A stretch of 64,000 nt of DNA from Acanthosoma haemorrhoidale (lineage: Eukaryota; Arthropoda; Insecta; Hemiptera; Acanthosomatidae): assembly GCA_930367205.1 (NCBI GenBank), contig CAKNEZ010000015.1, positions 1 to 64,000 of the forward strand, written 5' to 3'. A program made the translations under genes and the position numbers. The notes below the pieces were generated by a model. It was not told the DNA's origin. It did not search any database and worked only from the letters and a program-made list of their open reading frames with translations. Shown piece after piece: positions 38,588-50,952 of this stretch (within the stretch, counting starts at the first letter, position 1; the number at the start of each line of letters is the position of its first letter).

Positions 38588-38872
38588 ATAACTACCATAA
38601 ATACCAGTGCATAATACTCAACTTAAACAAAATACCTACTTAATGCTCATGTGAACATAGTAATTACTGCCGTTATACGCTTCTATGTTTTATATGTACA
38701 ATGTTTTTCACTTAACTAGCGTTGGTGTATTAATTGAAATATCATTCGACGGAAAAAATAAATAAGCACATTTGTATTGATAATTTTATGCACCTCAATT
38801 TTGTATATAGGGTACATTTTGCTAAAATCCACTAGTTTGCGAGATATTTGAGAAAAATCGAGAAAAAGAATC

Positions 38873-41866
38873 AGAAATAAACCACCCCCTTAATTCCGAA
38901 AACTACACGGCGTGATTGCTTCAATACAGAAAAAACTTACTGAAAAAAAAGGATTTTTGTATGGAGTGTTTGATGGTGTGGGTAGAACCTTGATAATTGA
39001 TTAAAAAAAAGTGTTAAAGAGGGGAATGATCTTCGGGGCTTTTGGAAACATTATGCGATTCTTGACCCCATTTCCGATGAAAGTACAATCAACGAGATTC
39101 TTTTTTTGTAGATCACCTTCATGCTTTAAGGTAAAATATTTTCTTTCTTCAATAAGACATGAGTTGAGTTAAAACCATCAATTAGCCGAACGGGATGGTA
39201 AATTGTATTGCTTATCTGACAGTATTTCATGAATAAATGTATATTGATTACAGAGCGTACCTGATTCATATTGCGATATATATTACAGTAAACTAAAAAA
39301 TTATATTCATTAATTAAATATGATTCCGAACATAAGAAAGGATGCATGTTTTGTTTCGCCTGTGGATTTATAAATATAAAACAAAAAGTTATCATAACAG
39401 TTACTCGAAGCAGCAAAAGCTTAGTCATTTTTTTTCATTAGCTGGTTGGTCAAGATAATAAATTAAAAAAAACAATTACAAAGGAAAACTATCATTTACG
39501 ACTCTTTCTTAATATCTGCTAACATATTTTTTATCTTCGATGAAACATAGTAAGTCCCAAAAATGAGCGAGTGTCCAGATAATATGATAAATTGTTATTA
39601 TCTTCTGACAGTAATTAATAATAAACACATATCCTTGCAAGGGCAAACCATATAAAATACGTCTTAAAATTATTTTGAATTGAACTATATAGTCGTATAC
39701 ATTTAATGAAGCAAAGCTGCTACATAATCATTCTGAGAAAGAAGCTTTTCTTCTTTGCCTCTGGATTTAAAAAACTAAATCAAATAAGACAATTAATTTT
39801 TAAATTTCAGAAACGGAACATTCAGTCATTCTGCATTTCTCAGCTGGTCAAACAGTTAAAATATAGCAATGTAACCCAAAACATTTTCATTCTTTAATAA
39901 AACACGATACGCCTTAAAAGGGTCTACTAGCAAGAGTTTTTGATAAAATTAATGAAAGATCTGACACTAATGTATATTTTTGTTAGGGCATACTATAATC
40001 ACAATGAAATATAAAACACTAAATTATTTTACTAAAAATTTATATTAATTAATTAAAGTTAATTATATTAAAAAAATAACTAATTATGAATAGAGAAAAA
40101 AATAAATTATTTGAATCAGTAAAACAGTGGGGCACTATAAATGTGCTAACTTTAAGCCTTCCAACAAAGTTTTTTTCCAAAGTATCATAGTTTTTTCTGA
40201 AGGGTTACCTGTTAATATTGCCAAAGATCAAAGGAGCTTTCCTTTTTTTTGTTTCCAAAGCCTAAACAATAGATATTCTATCTAACCAATGCTTGTTTTA
40301 AAATAAAACTTGATTTGACCAAATAAATTTCATCATTCAACCCTTTTGTTTATAATTTTGTAACAGGTATTTATTTATTATATTTTAATCTTGAACTGTT
40401 TTCACTTTTAAACTTTGACGGTTTGTTTTATTTTAGAATCGTCTGACGTTGGCCTGAGAATGACAGACGTTGGCTTTGGAAAATTCTACCAGTAAATAAA
40501 GCTAAACATTGAAAAATGCAAAACACTTATTCTGGGAGTTTGTCACACCCTCTGATGTGATTAGCTTATAGATAGTAATTATAACCGAGAAAATATAACG
40601 TAAAAGGTCGGCGGGTTTAAATTAAAATACTAATGATGACTTGTCAGATTGAAGGGAAATAATGAACTAGTAAAGTCTAGACTTAAAGATTGGGAGGGTT
40701 GGCAAGTGACGAATATTAATGGAAATAGAGTTTAAAAGTTTGCGGCACGGATTAGGAATGAACGACAAAAGGAAGCAGATTTGTAGGATCGGAAATATAA
40801 GTTGGATAAACAGATGAGTTGTAAGTTGTAAAGGAAATAATGAGGTCCTTTAAACCTAAATAATAACACCTCTTTCAATTTAACTTCTCAATTATACTAT
40901 TTCTTTTCTGATAAAAAAAACTTTATACAGTTTATAGCTATTTGTTTATTTATTATACAGGAGTTGACTGGGCGCCTTTGCAAAATTGAGGGCAGCTTCT
41001 GAAAAAAAACAAAATGTTACGATTGAATCAGTTTCTAATGCATGATCATAACATTTACACTTACTAAATTAAACAGTCATGCTTTGAAGGTTTGATCAAA
41101 AAGTGACGAGAATTTTATAATCGATGTGTTTTTCCAATTTCAATAGCGTAGAGCATATGAGTTCCTGCCAGAAGGTCGTATGGTCGTTCCAAAGTAAACT
41201 TGGAAGTAATGCGCTGTTTATGTGAAGTGAGCTGACAAAAAAGACTGGAATTGTGGCAAGACAATTTGTGGCAATCGCATCACAATAACGCTCACTCCTC
41301 ACCGATTGTTCATAATTTTTTAGCGAAAAACAACACTATTGAGTTACCTCACCAACCGTATTCACCGGACATGGCTCCCAGCAACTTCTTTTTGTTCCTC
41401 AAGTTGAAAAACACCTTGAAAGGATGACAACACCATTGATGCGAGATCGCTGAAGGAGCTAAGAGCTATATCAAATAGTGAGTTTGACATGATGAAGATT
41501 GGAAAAAGCGCTGTCACAAGTGTATTATTATATCTGAGGGGATTACTTTGAAGGGGACAAAATTGCTATTGATGAATAAATAACTACCATAAATACCAGT
41601 GCATAATACTCAACTTAAACCAAATACCTACTTAATGCTCATGTGAACATAGTAATTACTGCCGTTATACGCTTCTATGTTTTATATGTACAATGTTTTT
41701 CACTTAACTAGCGTTGGTGTATTAATTGAAATATCATTCGACGGAAAAAATAAATAAGCACATTTGTATAGATAATTTTATGCACCTCAATTTTGTATAT
41801 AGGGTACATTTTGCTAAAATCCACTAGTTTGCGAGATATTTGAGAAAAATCGAGAAAAAAAAATCA
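38873..41866 (+). repeat. Unit 14 (2,994 bp), class D
   Basis: CACCCCCTTAATT start, AGTGTTAAAG, GGCTTTTGG near 39038, AGCAAAAGC (one A pair shorter) near 39412 and AAATTAAAAAAAAC near 39461. From the middle onward it matches units 2 and 5: no 52-bp segment, AAAAAAGACTGG, TGTATAGATAA and an A9 tail. Confidence 0.93.
41096..41579 (+). pseudogene. Mariner transposase relic, unit 14
   Basis: 484 bp of the unit 2 type. Confidence 0.9.
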
Positions 41867-43988
41867 GAAATAAACCACCCCCCTAATTCCGAAAACTACA
41901 CGGCGTGATTGCTTCAATACAGAAAAAACTTACTGAAAAAAAAGGATTTTTGTATGGAGTGTTTGATGGTGTGGGTAGAACCTTGATAATTGATTAAAAA
42001 AAATGGTTAAAGAGGGGAATGATCTTCGGGGCTTCTGGAAACATTATGCGATTCTTGACCCCATTTCCGATGAAAGTACAATCAACGAGATTCTTTTTTT
42101 GTAGATCACCTTCATGCTTTAAGGTAAAATATTTTCTTTCTTCAATAAGACATGAGTTGAGTTAAAACCATCAATTAGCCGAACGGGATGTAAATGTAAA
42201 TTGTATTGCTTATCTGACAGTATTTCATGAATAAATGTATATTGATTACAGAGCGTACCTGATTCATATTGCGATATATATTACAGTAAACTAAAAAATT
42301 ATATTCATTAATTAAATATGATTCCGAACATAAGAAAGGATGCATGTTTTGTTTCGCCTGTGGATTTATAAATATAAAACAAAAAGTTATCATAACAGTT
42401 ACTCGAAGCAGCAAAAAGCTTAGTCATTTTTTTTCATTAGCTGGTTGGTCAAGATAATAAATTTAAAAAAACAATTACAAAGGAAAACTATCATTTACGA
42501 CTCTTTCTTAATATCTGCTAACATATTTTTTATCTTCGATGAAACATAGTAAGTCCCAAAAATGAGCGAGTGTCCAGATAATATGATAAATTGTTATTAT
42601 CTTCTGACAGTAATTAATAATAAACACATATCCTTGCAAGGGCAAACTATATAAAATACGTCTTAAAATTATTTTGAATTGAACTATATAGTCGTATACA
42701 TTTAATGAAGCAAAGCTGCTACATAACCATTCTGAGAAAGAAGCTTTTCTTCTTTGCCTCTGGATTTAAAAAACTAAATCAAATAAGACAATTAATTTTT
42801 AAATTTCAGAAACGGAACATTCAGTCATTCTGCATTTCTCAGCTGGTCAAACAATTAAAATATAGCAATGTAACCCAAAACATTTTCATTCTTTAATAAA
42901 ACACGATACGCCTTAAAAGGGTCTACTAGCAAGAGTTTTTGATAAAATTAATGAAAGATCTGACACTAATGTATATTTTTGTTAGGGCATACTATAATCA
43001 CAATGAAATATAAAACACTAAATTATTATACTAAAAATTTATATTAATTAATTAAAGTTAATTATATTAAAAAAATAACTAATTATGAATAGAGAAAAAA
43101 ATAAATTATTTGAATCAGTAAAACAGTGGGGCACTATAAATGTGCTAACTTTAAGCCTTCCAACAAAGTTTTTTTCCAAAGTATCATAGTTTTTTCTGAA
43201 GGGTTACCTGTTAATATTGCCAAAGATCAAAGGAGCTTTCCTTTTTTTTGTTTCCAAAGCCTAAACAATAGATATTCTATCTAACCAATGCTTGTTTTAA
43301 AATAAAACTTGATTTGACCAAATAAATTTCATCATTCAACCCTTTTGTTTATAATTTTGTAACAGGTATTTATTTATTATATTTTAATCTTGAACTGTTT
43401 TCACTTTTAAACTTTGACGGTTTGTTTTATTTTAGAATCGTCTGACGTTGGCCTGAGAATGACAGACGTTGGCTTTGGAAAATTCTACCAGTAAATAAAG
43501 CTAAACATCGAAAAATGCAAAACACTTATTCTGGGAGTTTGTCACACCCTCTGATGTGATTAGCTTATAGATAGTAATTATAACCGAGAAAATATAACGT
43601 AAAAGGTCGGCGGGTTTAAATTAAAATACTAATGATGACTTGTCAGATTGAAGGGAAATAATGAACTAGTAAAGTCTAGACTTAAAGATTGGGAGGGTTG
43701 GCAAGTGACGAATATTAATGGAAATAGAGTTTAAAAGTTTGCGGCACGGATTAGGAATGAACGACAAAAGGAAGCAGATTTGTAGGATCGGAAATATAAG
43801 TTGGATAAACAGATGAGTTGTAAGTTGTAAAGGAAATAATGAGGTCCTTTAAACCTAAATAATAACACCTCTTTCAATTTAACTTCTCAATTATACTATT
43901 TCTTTTCTGATAAAAAAACTTTATACAGTTTATAGCTATTTGTTTATTTATTATACAGGAGTTGACTGGGCGCCTTTGCAAAATTGAG

Positions 43989-44040
43989 CCCTACTATTTC
44001 AAACCAATAAGTGCCTATAGGATTTCATCATTTTACCTTA
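43989..44040. other. 52-bp optional segment, unit 15
   Basis: CCCTACTATT form, as in units 11 and 19. Confidence 0.85.
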
Positions 44041-44145
44041 GGCAGTTTCTGAAAAAAAACAAAATGTTACGATTGAATCAGTTTCTAATGCATGATCATA
44101 ACATTTACAGTTACTAAATTAAACAGTCATGCTTTGAAGGTTTGA

Positions 44146-44629
44146 TCAAAAAGTGACGAGAATTTTATAATCGATGTGTTTTTCCAATTTCAATAGCGTA
44201 GAGCATATGAGTTCCTGCCAGAAGGTCGTATGGTCGTTCCAAAGTAAACTTGGAAGTAATGCGCTGTTTATGTGAAGTGAGCTGACAAAAACGACTGGAA
44301 TTGTGGCAAGACAATTTGTGGCAATTGCATCACAATAACGCTCACTCCTCACCGATTGTTCATAATTTTTTAGCGAAAAACAACACTATTGAGTTACCTC
44401 ACCAACCGTATTCACCGGACATGGCTCCCAGCAACTTCTTTTTGTTCCTCAAGTTGAAAAACACCTTGAAAGGATGACGACACCATTGATGAGAGATCGC
44501 TGAAGGAGCTAAGAGCTATATCAAATAGTGAGTTTGACATGATGAAGATTGGAAAAAGCGCTGTCACAAGTGTATTATTATATCTGAGGGGATCACTTTG
44601 AAGGGGACAAAATTGCTATTGATGAATAA
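44146..44629 (+). pseudogene. Mariner transposase relic, unit 15
   Basis: 484 bp, same variant set as unit 11. Confidence 0.9.
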
Positions 44630-47032
44630 ATAACTACCATAAATACCAGTGCATAATACTCAACTTAAACAAAATACCTACTTAATGCTCATGTGAACAT
44701 AGTAATTACTGCCGTTATACGCTTCGATGTTTTATATGTACAATGTTTTTCACTTAACTAGCGTTGGTGTATTAATTGAAATATCATTCGACGGAAAAAA
44801 TAAATAAGCACATTTGTATTGATAATTTTATGCACCTCAATTTTGTATATAGGGTACATTTTGCTAAAATCCACTAGTTTGCGAGATATTTGAGAAAAAT
44901 CGAGAAAAAAAAATCAGAAATAAACCACCCCCCTAATTCCGAAAACTACACGGCGTGATTGCTTCAATACAGAAAAAACTTACTGAAAAAAAAGGATTTT
45001 TGTATGGAGTGTTTGATGGTGTGGGTAGAACCTTGATAATTGATTAAAAAAAAGTGTTAAAGAGGGGAATGATCTTCGGGGCTTCTGGAAACATTATGCG
45101 ATTCTTGACCCCATTTCCGATGAAAGTACAATCAACGAGATTCTTTTTTTGTAGATCACCTTCATGCTTTAAGGTAAAATATTTTCTTTCTTCAATAAGA
45201 CATGAGTTGAGTTAAAACCATCAATTAGCCGAACGGGATGGTAAATTGTATTGCTTATCTGACAGTATTTCATGAATAAATGTATATTGATTACAGAGCG
45301 TACCTGATTCATATTGCGATATATATTACAGTAAACTAAAAAATTATATTCATTAATTAAATATGATACCGAACATAAGAAAGGATGCATGTTTTGTTTC
45401 GCCTGTGGATTTATAAATATAAAACAAAAAGTTATCATAACAATTACTCGAAGCAGCAAAAAGCTTAGTCATTTTTTTTCATTAGCTGGTTGGTCAAGAT
45501 AATAAATTTAAAAAAACAATTACAAAGGAAAACTATCATTTACGACTCTTTCTTAATATCTGCTAACATATTTTTTATCTTCGATGAAACATAGTAAGTC
45601 CCAAAAATGAGCGAGTGTCCAGATAATATGATAAATTGTTATTATCTTCTGACAGTAATTAATAATAAACACATATCCTTGCAAGGGTAAACCATATAAA
45701 ATACGTCTTAAAATTATTTTGAATTGAACTATATAGTTGTATACATTTAATGAAGCAAAGCTGCTACATAATCATTCTGAGAAAGAAGCTTTTCTTCTTT
45801 GCCTCTGGATTTAAAAAACTAAATCAAATAAGACAATTAATTTTTAAATTTCAGAAACGGAACATTCAGTCATTCTGCATTTCTCAGCTGGTCAAACAGT
45901 TAAAATATAGCAATGTAACCCAAAACATTTTCATTCTTTAATAAAACACGATACGCCTTAAAAGGGTCTACTAGCAAGAGTTTTTGATAAAATTAATGAA
46001 AGATCTGACACTAATGTATATTTTTGTTAGGGCATACTATAATCACAATGAAATATAAAACACTAAATTATTATACTAAAAAAATATATTAATTAATTAA
46101 AGTTAATTATATTAAAAAAATAACTAATTATGAATAGAGAAAAAAATAAATTATTTGAATCAGTAAAACATTGGACACTATAAATGTGCTAACTTTAAGC
46201 CTTCCAACAAAGTTTTTTTCCAAAGTATCATAGTTTTTTCTGAAGGGTTACCTGTTAATATTGCCAAAGATCAAAGGAGCTTTCCTTTTTTTTGTTTCCA
46301 AAGCCTAAACAATAGATATTCTATCTAACCAATACTTGTTTTAAAATAAAATTTGATTTGACCAAATAAATTTCATCATTCAACCCTTTTGTTTATAATT
46401 TTGTAACAGGTATTTATTTATTATATTTTAATCTTGAACTGTTTTCACTTTTAATCTTTGACGGTTTGTTTTATTTTAGAATCGTCTGACGTTGGCCTGA
46501 GAATGACAGACGTTGGCTTTGGAAAATTCTACCAGTAAATAAAGCTAAACATCGAAAAATGCAAAACACTTATTCTGGGAGTTTGTCACACCCTCTGATG
46601 TGATTAGCTTATAGATAGTAATTATAACCGAGAAAATATAACGTAAAAGGTCGGCGGGTTTAAATTAAAATACTAATGATGACTTGTCAGATTGAAGGGA
46701 AATAATGAACTAGTAAAGTCTAGACTTAAAGATTGGGAGGGTTGGCAAGTGACGAATATTAATGGAAATAGAGTTTAAAAGTTTGCGGCACGGATTAGGA
46801 ATGAACGACAAAAGGAAGCAGATTTGTAGGATCGGAAATATAAGTTGGATAAACAGATGAGTTGTAAGTTGTAAAGGAAATAATGAGGTCCTTTAAACCT
46901 AAATAATAACACCTCTTTCAATTTAACTTCTCAATTATACTATTTCTTTTCTGATAAAAAAACTTTATACAGTTTATAGCTATTTGTTTATTTATTATAC
47001 AGGAGTTGACTGGGCGCCTTTGCAAAATTGAG

Positions 47033-47084
47033 CCCTTCCATTTCAAACCAATAAGTGCCTATAGGATTTCATCATTTTACCTTA
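47033..47084. other. 52-bp optional segment, unit 16
   Basis: CCCTTCCATT form. It lies upstream of the B/C switch and is the same in both parents. Confidence 0.85.
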
Positions 47085-47189
47085 GGCAGTTTCTGAAAAA
47101 AAACAAAATGTTACGATTGAATCAGTTTCTAATGCATGATCATAACATTTACAGTTACTAAATTAAACAGTCATGCTTTGAAGGTTTGA

Positions 47190-47673
47190 TCAAAAAGTGA
47201 CGAGAATTTTATAATCGATGTGTTTTTCCAATTTCAATAGCGTAGAGCATATGAGTTCCTGCCAGAAGGTCGTATGGTCGTTCCAAAGTAAACTTGGAAG
47301 TAATGCGCTGTTTATGTGAAGTGAGCTGACAAAAACGACTGGAATTGTGGCAAGACAATTTGTGGCAATTGCATCACAATAACGCTCACTCCTCACCGAT
47401 TGTTCATAATTTTTTAGCGAAAAACAACACTATTGTGTTACCTCACCAACCGTATTCACCGGACATGGCTCCCAGCAACTTCTTTTTGTTCCTCAAGTTG
47501 AAAAACACCTTGAAAGGATGACGACACCATTGATGAGAGATCGCTGAAGGAGCTAAGAGCTATATCAAATAGTGAGTTTGACATGATGAAGATTGGAAAA
47601 AGCGCTGTCACAAGTGTATTATTATATCTGAGGGGATTACTTTGAAGGGGACAAAATTGCTATTGATGAATAA
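47190..47673 (+). pseudogene. Mariner transposase relic containing the B/C switch, unit 16
   Basis: 484 bp. GCGTAGAG at the 5' end is class B, while GATTACTTTG near 47638 is class C. The template switch therefore occurred inside this relic. Confidence 0.9.
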
Positions 47674-47959
47674 ATAACTACCATAAATACCAGTGCATAA
47701 TACTCAACTTAAACAAAATACCTACTTAATGCTCATGTGAACATAGTAATTACTGCCGTTATACGCTTCTATGTTTTATATGTACAATGTTTTTCACTTA
47801 ACTAGCGTTGGTGTATTAATTGAAATATCATTCGACGGAAAAAATAAATAAGCACATTTGTATTGATAATTTTATGCACCTCAATTTTGTATATAGGGTA
47901 CATTTTGCTAAAATCCACTAGTTTGCGAGATATTTGAGAAAAATCGAGAAAAAGAATCA

Positions 47960-50952
47960 GAAATAAACCACCCCCTTAATTCCGAAAACTACACGGCGTG
48001 ATTGCTTCAATACAGAAAAAACTTACTGAAAAAAAAGGATTTTTGTATGGAGTGTTTGATGGTGTGGGTAGAACCTTGATAATTGATTAAAAAAAAGTGT
48101 TAAAGAGGGGAATGATCTTCGGGGCTTTTGGAAACATTATGCGATTCTTGACCCCATTTCCGATGAAAGTACAATCAACGAGATTCTTTTTTTGTAGATC
48201 ACCTTCATGCTTTAAGGTAAAATATTTTCTTTCTTCAATAAGACATGAGTTGAGTTAAAACCATCAATTAGCCGAACGGGATGGTAAATTGTATTGCTTA
48301 TCTGACAGTATTTCATGAATAAATGTATATTGATTACAGAGCGTACCTGATTCATATTGCGATATATATTACAGTAAACTAAAAAATTATATTCATTAAT
48401 TAAATATGATTCCGAACATAAGAAAGGATGCATGTTTTGTTTCGCCTGTGGATTTATAAATATAAAACAAAAAGTTATCATAACAGTTACTCGAAGCAGC
48501 AAAAGCTTAGTCATTTTTTTTCATTAGCTGGTTGGTCAAGATAATAAATTAAAAAAAACAATTACAAAGGAAAACTATCATTTACGACTCTTTCTTAATA
48601 TCTGCTAACATATTTTTTATCTTCGATGAAACATAGTAAGTCCCAAAAATGAGCGAGTGTCCAGATAATATGATAAATTGTTATTATCTTCTGACAGTAA
48701 TTAATAATAAACACATATCCTTGCAAGGGCAAACCATATAAAATACGTCTTAAAATTATTTTGAATTGAACTATATAGTCGTATACATTTAATGAAGCAA
48801 AGCTGCTACATAATCATTCTGAGAAAGAAGCTTTTCTTCTTTGCCTCTGGATTTAAAAAACTAAATCAAATAAGACAATTAATTTTTAAATTTCAGAAAC
48901 GGAACATTCAGTCATTCTGCATTTCTCAGCTGGTCAAACAGTTAAAATATAGCAATGTAACCCAAAACATTTTCATTCTTTAATAAAACACGATACGCCT
49001 TAAAAGGGTCTACTAGCAAGAGTTTTTGATAAAATTAATGAAAGATCTGACACTAATGTATATTTTTGTTAGGGCATACTATAATCACAATGAAATATAA
49101 AACACTAAATTATTTTACTAAAAATTTATATTAATTAATTAAAGTTAATTATATTAAAAAAATAACTAATTATGAATAGAGAAAAAAATAAATTATTTGA
49201 ATCAGTAAAACAGTGGGGCACTATAAATGTGCTAACTTTAAGCCTTCCAACAAAGTTTTTTTCCAAAGTATCATAGTTTTTTCTGAAGGGTTACCTGTTA
49301 ATATTGCCAAAGATCAAAGGAGCTTTCCTTTTTTTTGTTTCCAAAGCCTAAACAATAGATATTCTATCTAACCAATGCTTGTTTTAAAATAAAACTTGAT
49401 TTGACCAAATAAATTTCATCATTCAACCCTTTTGTTTATAATTTTGTAACAGGTATTTATTTATTATATTTTAATCTTGAACTGTTTTCACTTTTAAACT
49501 TTGACGGTTTGTTTTATTTTAGAATCGTCTGACGTTGGCCTGAGAATGACAGACGTTGGCTTTGGAAAATTCTACCAGTAAATAAAGCTAAACATTGAAA
49601 AATGCAAAACACTTATTCTGGGAGTTTGTCACACCCTCTGATGTGATTAGCTTATAGATAGTAATTATAACCGAGAAAATATAACGTAAAAGGTCGGCGG
49701 GTTTAAATTAAAATACTAATGATGACTTGTCAGATTGAAGGGAAATAATGAACTAGTAAAGTCTAGACTTAAAGATTGGGAGGGTTGGCAAGTGACGAAT
49801 ATTAATGGAAATAGAGTTTAAAAGTTTGCGGCACGGATTAGGAATGAACGACAAAAGGAAGCAGATTTGTAGGATCGGAAATATAAGTTGGATAAACAGA
49901 TGAGTTGTAAGTTGTAAAGGAAATAATGAGGTCCTTTAAACCTAAATAATAACACCTCTTTCAATTTAACTTCTCAATTATACTATTTCTTTTCTGATAA
50001 AAAAAACTTTATACAGTTTATAGCTATTTGTTTATTTATTATACAGGAGTTGACTGGGCGCCTTTGCAAAATTGAGGGCAGCTTCTGAAAAAAAACAAAA
50101 TGTTACGATTGAATCAGTTTCTAATGCATGATCATAACATTTACACTTACTAAATTAAACAGTCATGCTTCGAAGGTTTGATCAAAAAGTGACGAGAATT
50201 TTATAATCGATGTGTTTTTCCAATTTCAATAGCGTAGAGCATATGAGTTCCTGCCAGAAGGTCGTATGGTCGTTCCAAAGTAAACTTGGAAGTAATGCGC
50301 TGTTTATGTGAAGTGAGCTGACAAAAAAGACTGGAATTGTGGCAAGACAATTTGTGGCAATCGCATCACAATAACGCTCACTCCTCACCGATTGTTCATA
50401 ATTTTTTAGCGAAAAACAACACTATTGAGTTACCTCACCAACCGTATTCACCGGACATGGCTCCCAGCAACTTCTTTTTGTTCCTCAAGTTGAAAAACAC
50501 CTTGAAAGGATGACAACACCATTGATGCGAGATCGCTGAAGGAGCTAAGAGCTATATCAAATAGTGAGTTTGACATGATGAAGATTGGAAAAAGCGCTGT
50601 CACAAGTGTATTATTATATCTGAGGGGATTACTTTGAAGGGGACAAAATTGCTATTGATGAATAAATAACTACCATAAATACCAGTGCATAATACTCAAC
50701 TTAAACCAAATACCTACTTAATGCTCATGTGAACATAGTAATTACTGCCGTTATACGCTTCTATGTTTTATATGTACAATGTTTTTCACTTAACTAGCGT
50801 TGGTGTATTAATTGAAATATCATTCGACGGAAAAAATAAATAAGCACATTTGTATAGATAATTTTATGCACCTCAATTTTGTATATAGGGTACATTTTGC
50901 TAAAATCCACTAGTTTGCGAGATATTTGAGAAAAATCGAGAAAAAAAAATCA
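47960..50952 (+). repeat. Unit 17 (2,993 bp), class D
   Basis: Matches unit 14 at GGCTTTTGG, AGCAAAAGC, AAATTAAAAAAAAC, AAAAAAGACTGG, TGTATAGATAA and the A9 tail, at an offset of 9,086 bp. Private change: ATGCTTCGAAGG near 50167. One base shorter than unit 14 in a homopolymer. Confidence 0.93.
50182..50665 (+). pseudogene. Mariner transposase relic, unit 17
   Basis: 484 bp of the unit 2 type. Confidence 0.9.

Larger units (their letters stand above)
35823..38872 (+). repeat. Unit 13 (3,050 bp), class C
   Basis: Starts CACCCCCTTAATT and has nine As before TGGTTAAGGAGG near 35960. 5-bp insertion near 36145, AGTTGTATAC, GCTGCTGCAT, CTTAAATGGGTC near 36871, 52-bp segment CCCTTCCATT (37947-37998), GCGCAGAG near 38155, GGATTACTTTG and CTTCTATGTT, and an AAAAAGAATCAG tail. 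Confidence 0.93.
29743..41866 (+). repeat. Higher-order repeat copy 1: units 11-14, classes A-B-C-D, 12,124 bp
   Basis: Four successive 3-kb units of different class form a larger repeating block. Unit 11 (A) has the 5-bp insertion and the 52-bp segment. Unit 12 (B) has the 52-bp segment but not the 5-bp insertion, and ends in the short tail. Unit 13 (C) has both, plus GCGCAGAG in the mariner relic and an AAAAAGAATCAG tail. Unit 14 (D) lacks both and has a short AGCAAAAGC site. The same order is met again, in part, from 41867 and from 53839. The block edges are my choice; any cyclic phase would do. Confidence 0.75.
41867..44916 (+). repeat. Unit 15 (3,050 bp), class A
   Basis: Same diagnostic sites and length as unit 11, 12,124 bp upstream, including ATAACCATTCTG and the CCCTACTATT form of the 52-bp segment (43989-44040). 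It follows a D unit rather than a deletion unit, unlike the other A units. Confidence 0.93.
44917..47959 (+). repeat. Unit 16 (3,043 bp), B/C hybrid
   Basis: The 5' part is class B: AGTGTTAAAG, GATACCGAAC, CAATTACTCG, GGGTAAACC, AAAATTTGATT and GCGTAGAG at about 47238. The 3' part is class C: GGATTACTTTG from 47638, CTTCTATGTT and the AAAAAGAATCAG tail. The switch lies between about 47241 and 47638, within the mariner relic, where B and C units look the same. Confidence 0.88.
41867..50952 (+). repeat. Higher-order repeat copy 2, shortened: units 15-17, A-B/C-D, 9,086 bp
   Basis: Unit 15 carries the same diagnostic sites and the same 3,050-bp length as unit 11. Unit 16 starts as B and ends as C, and unit 17 matches unit 14. 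The block therefore equals copy 1 minus one unit-equivalent of 3,038 bp. The missing piece is the 3' part of a B unit plus the 5' part of a C unit, as expected from an exchange one unit out of register. Confidence 0.72.
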
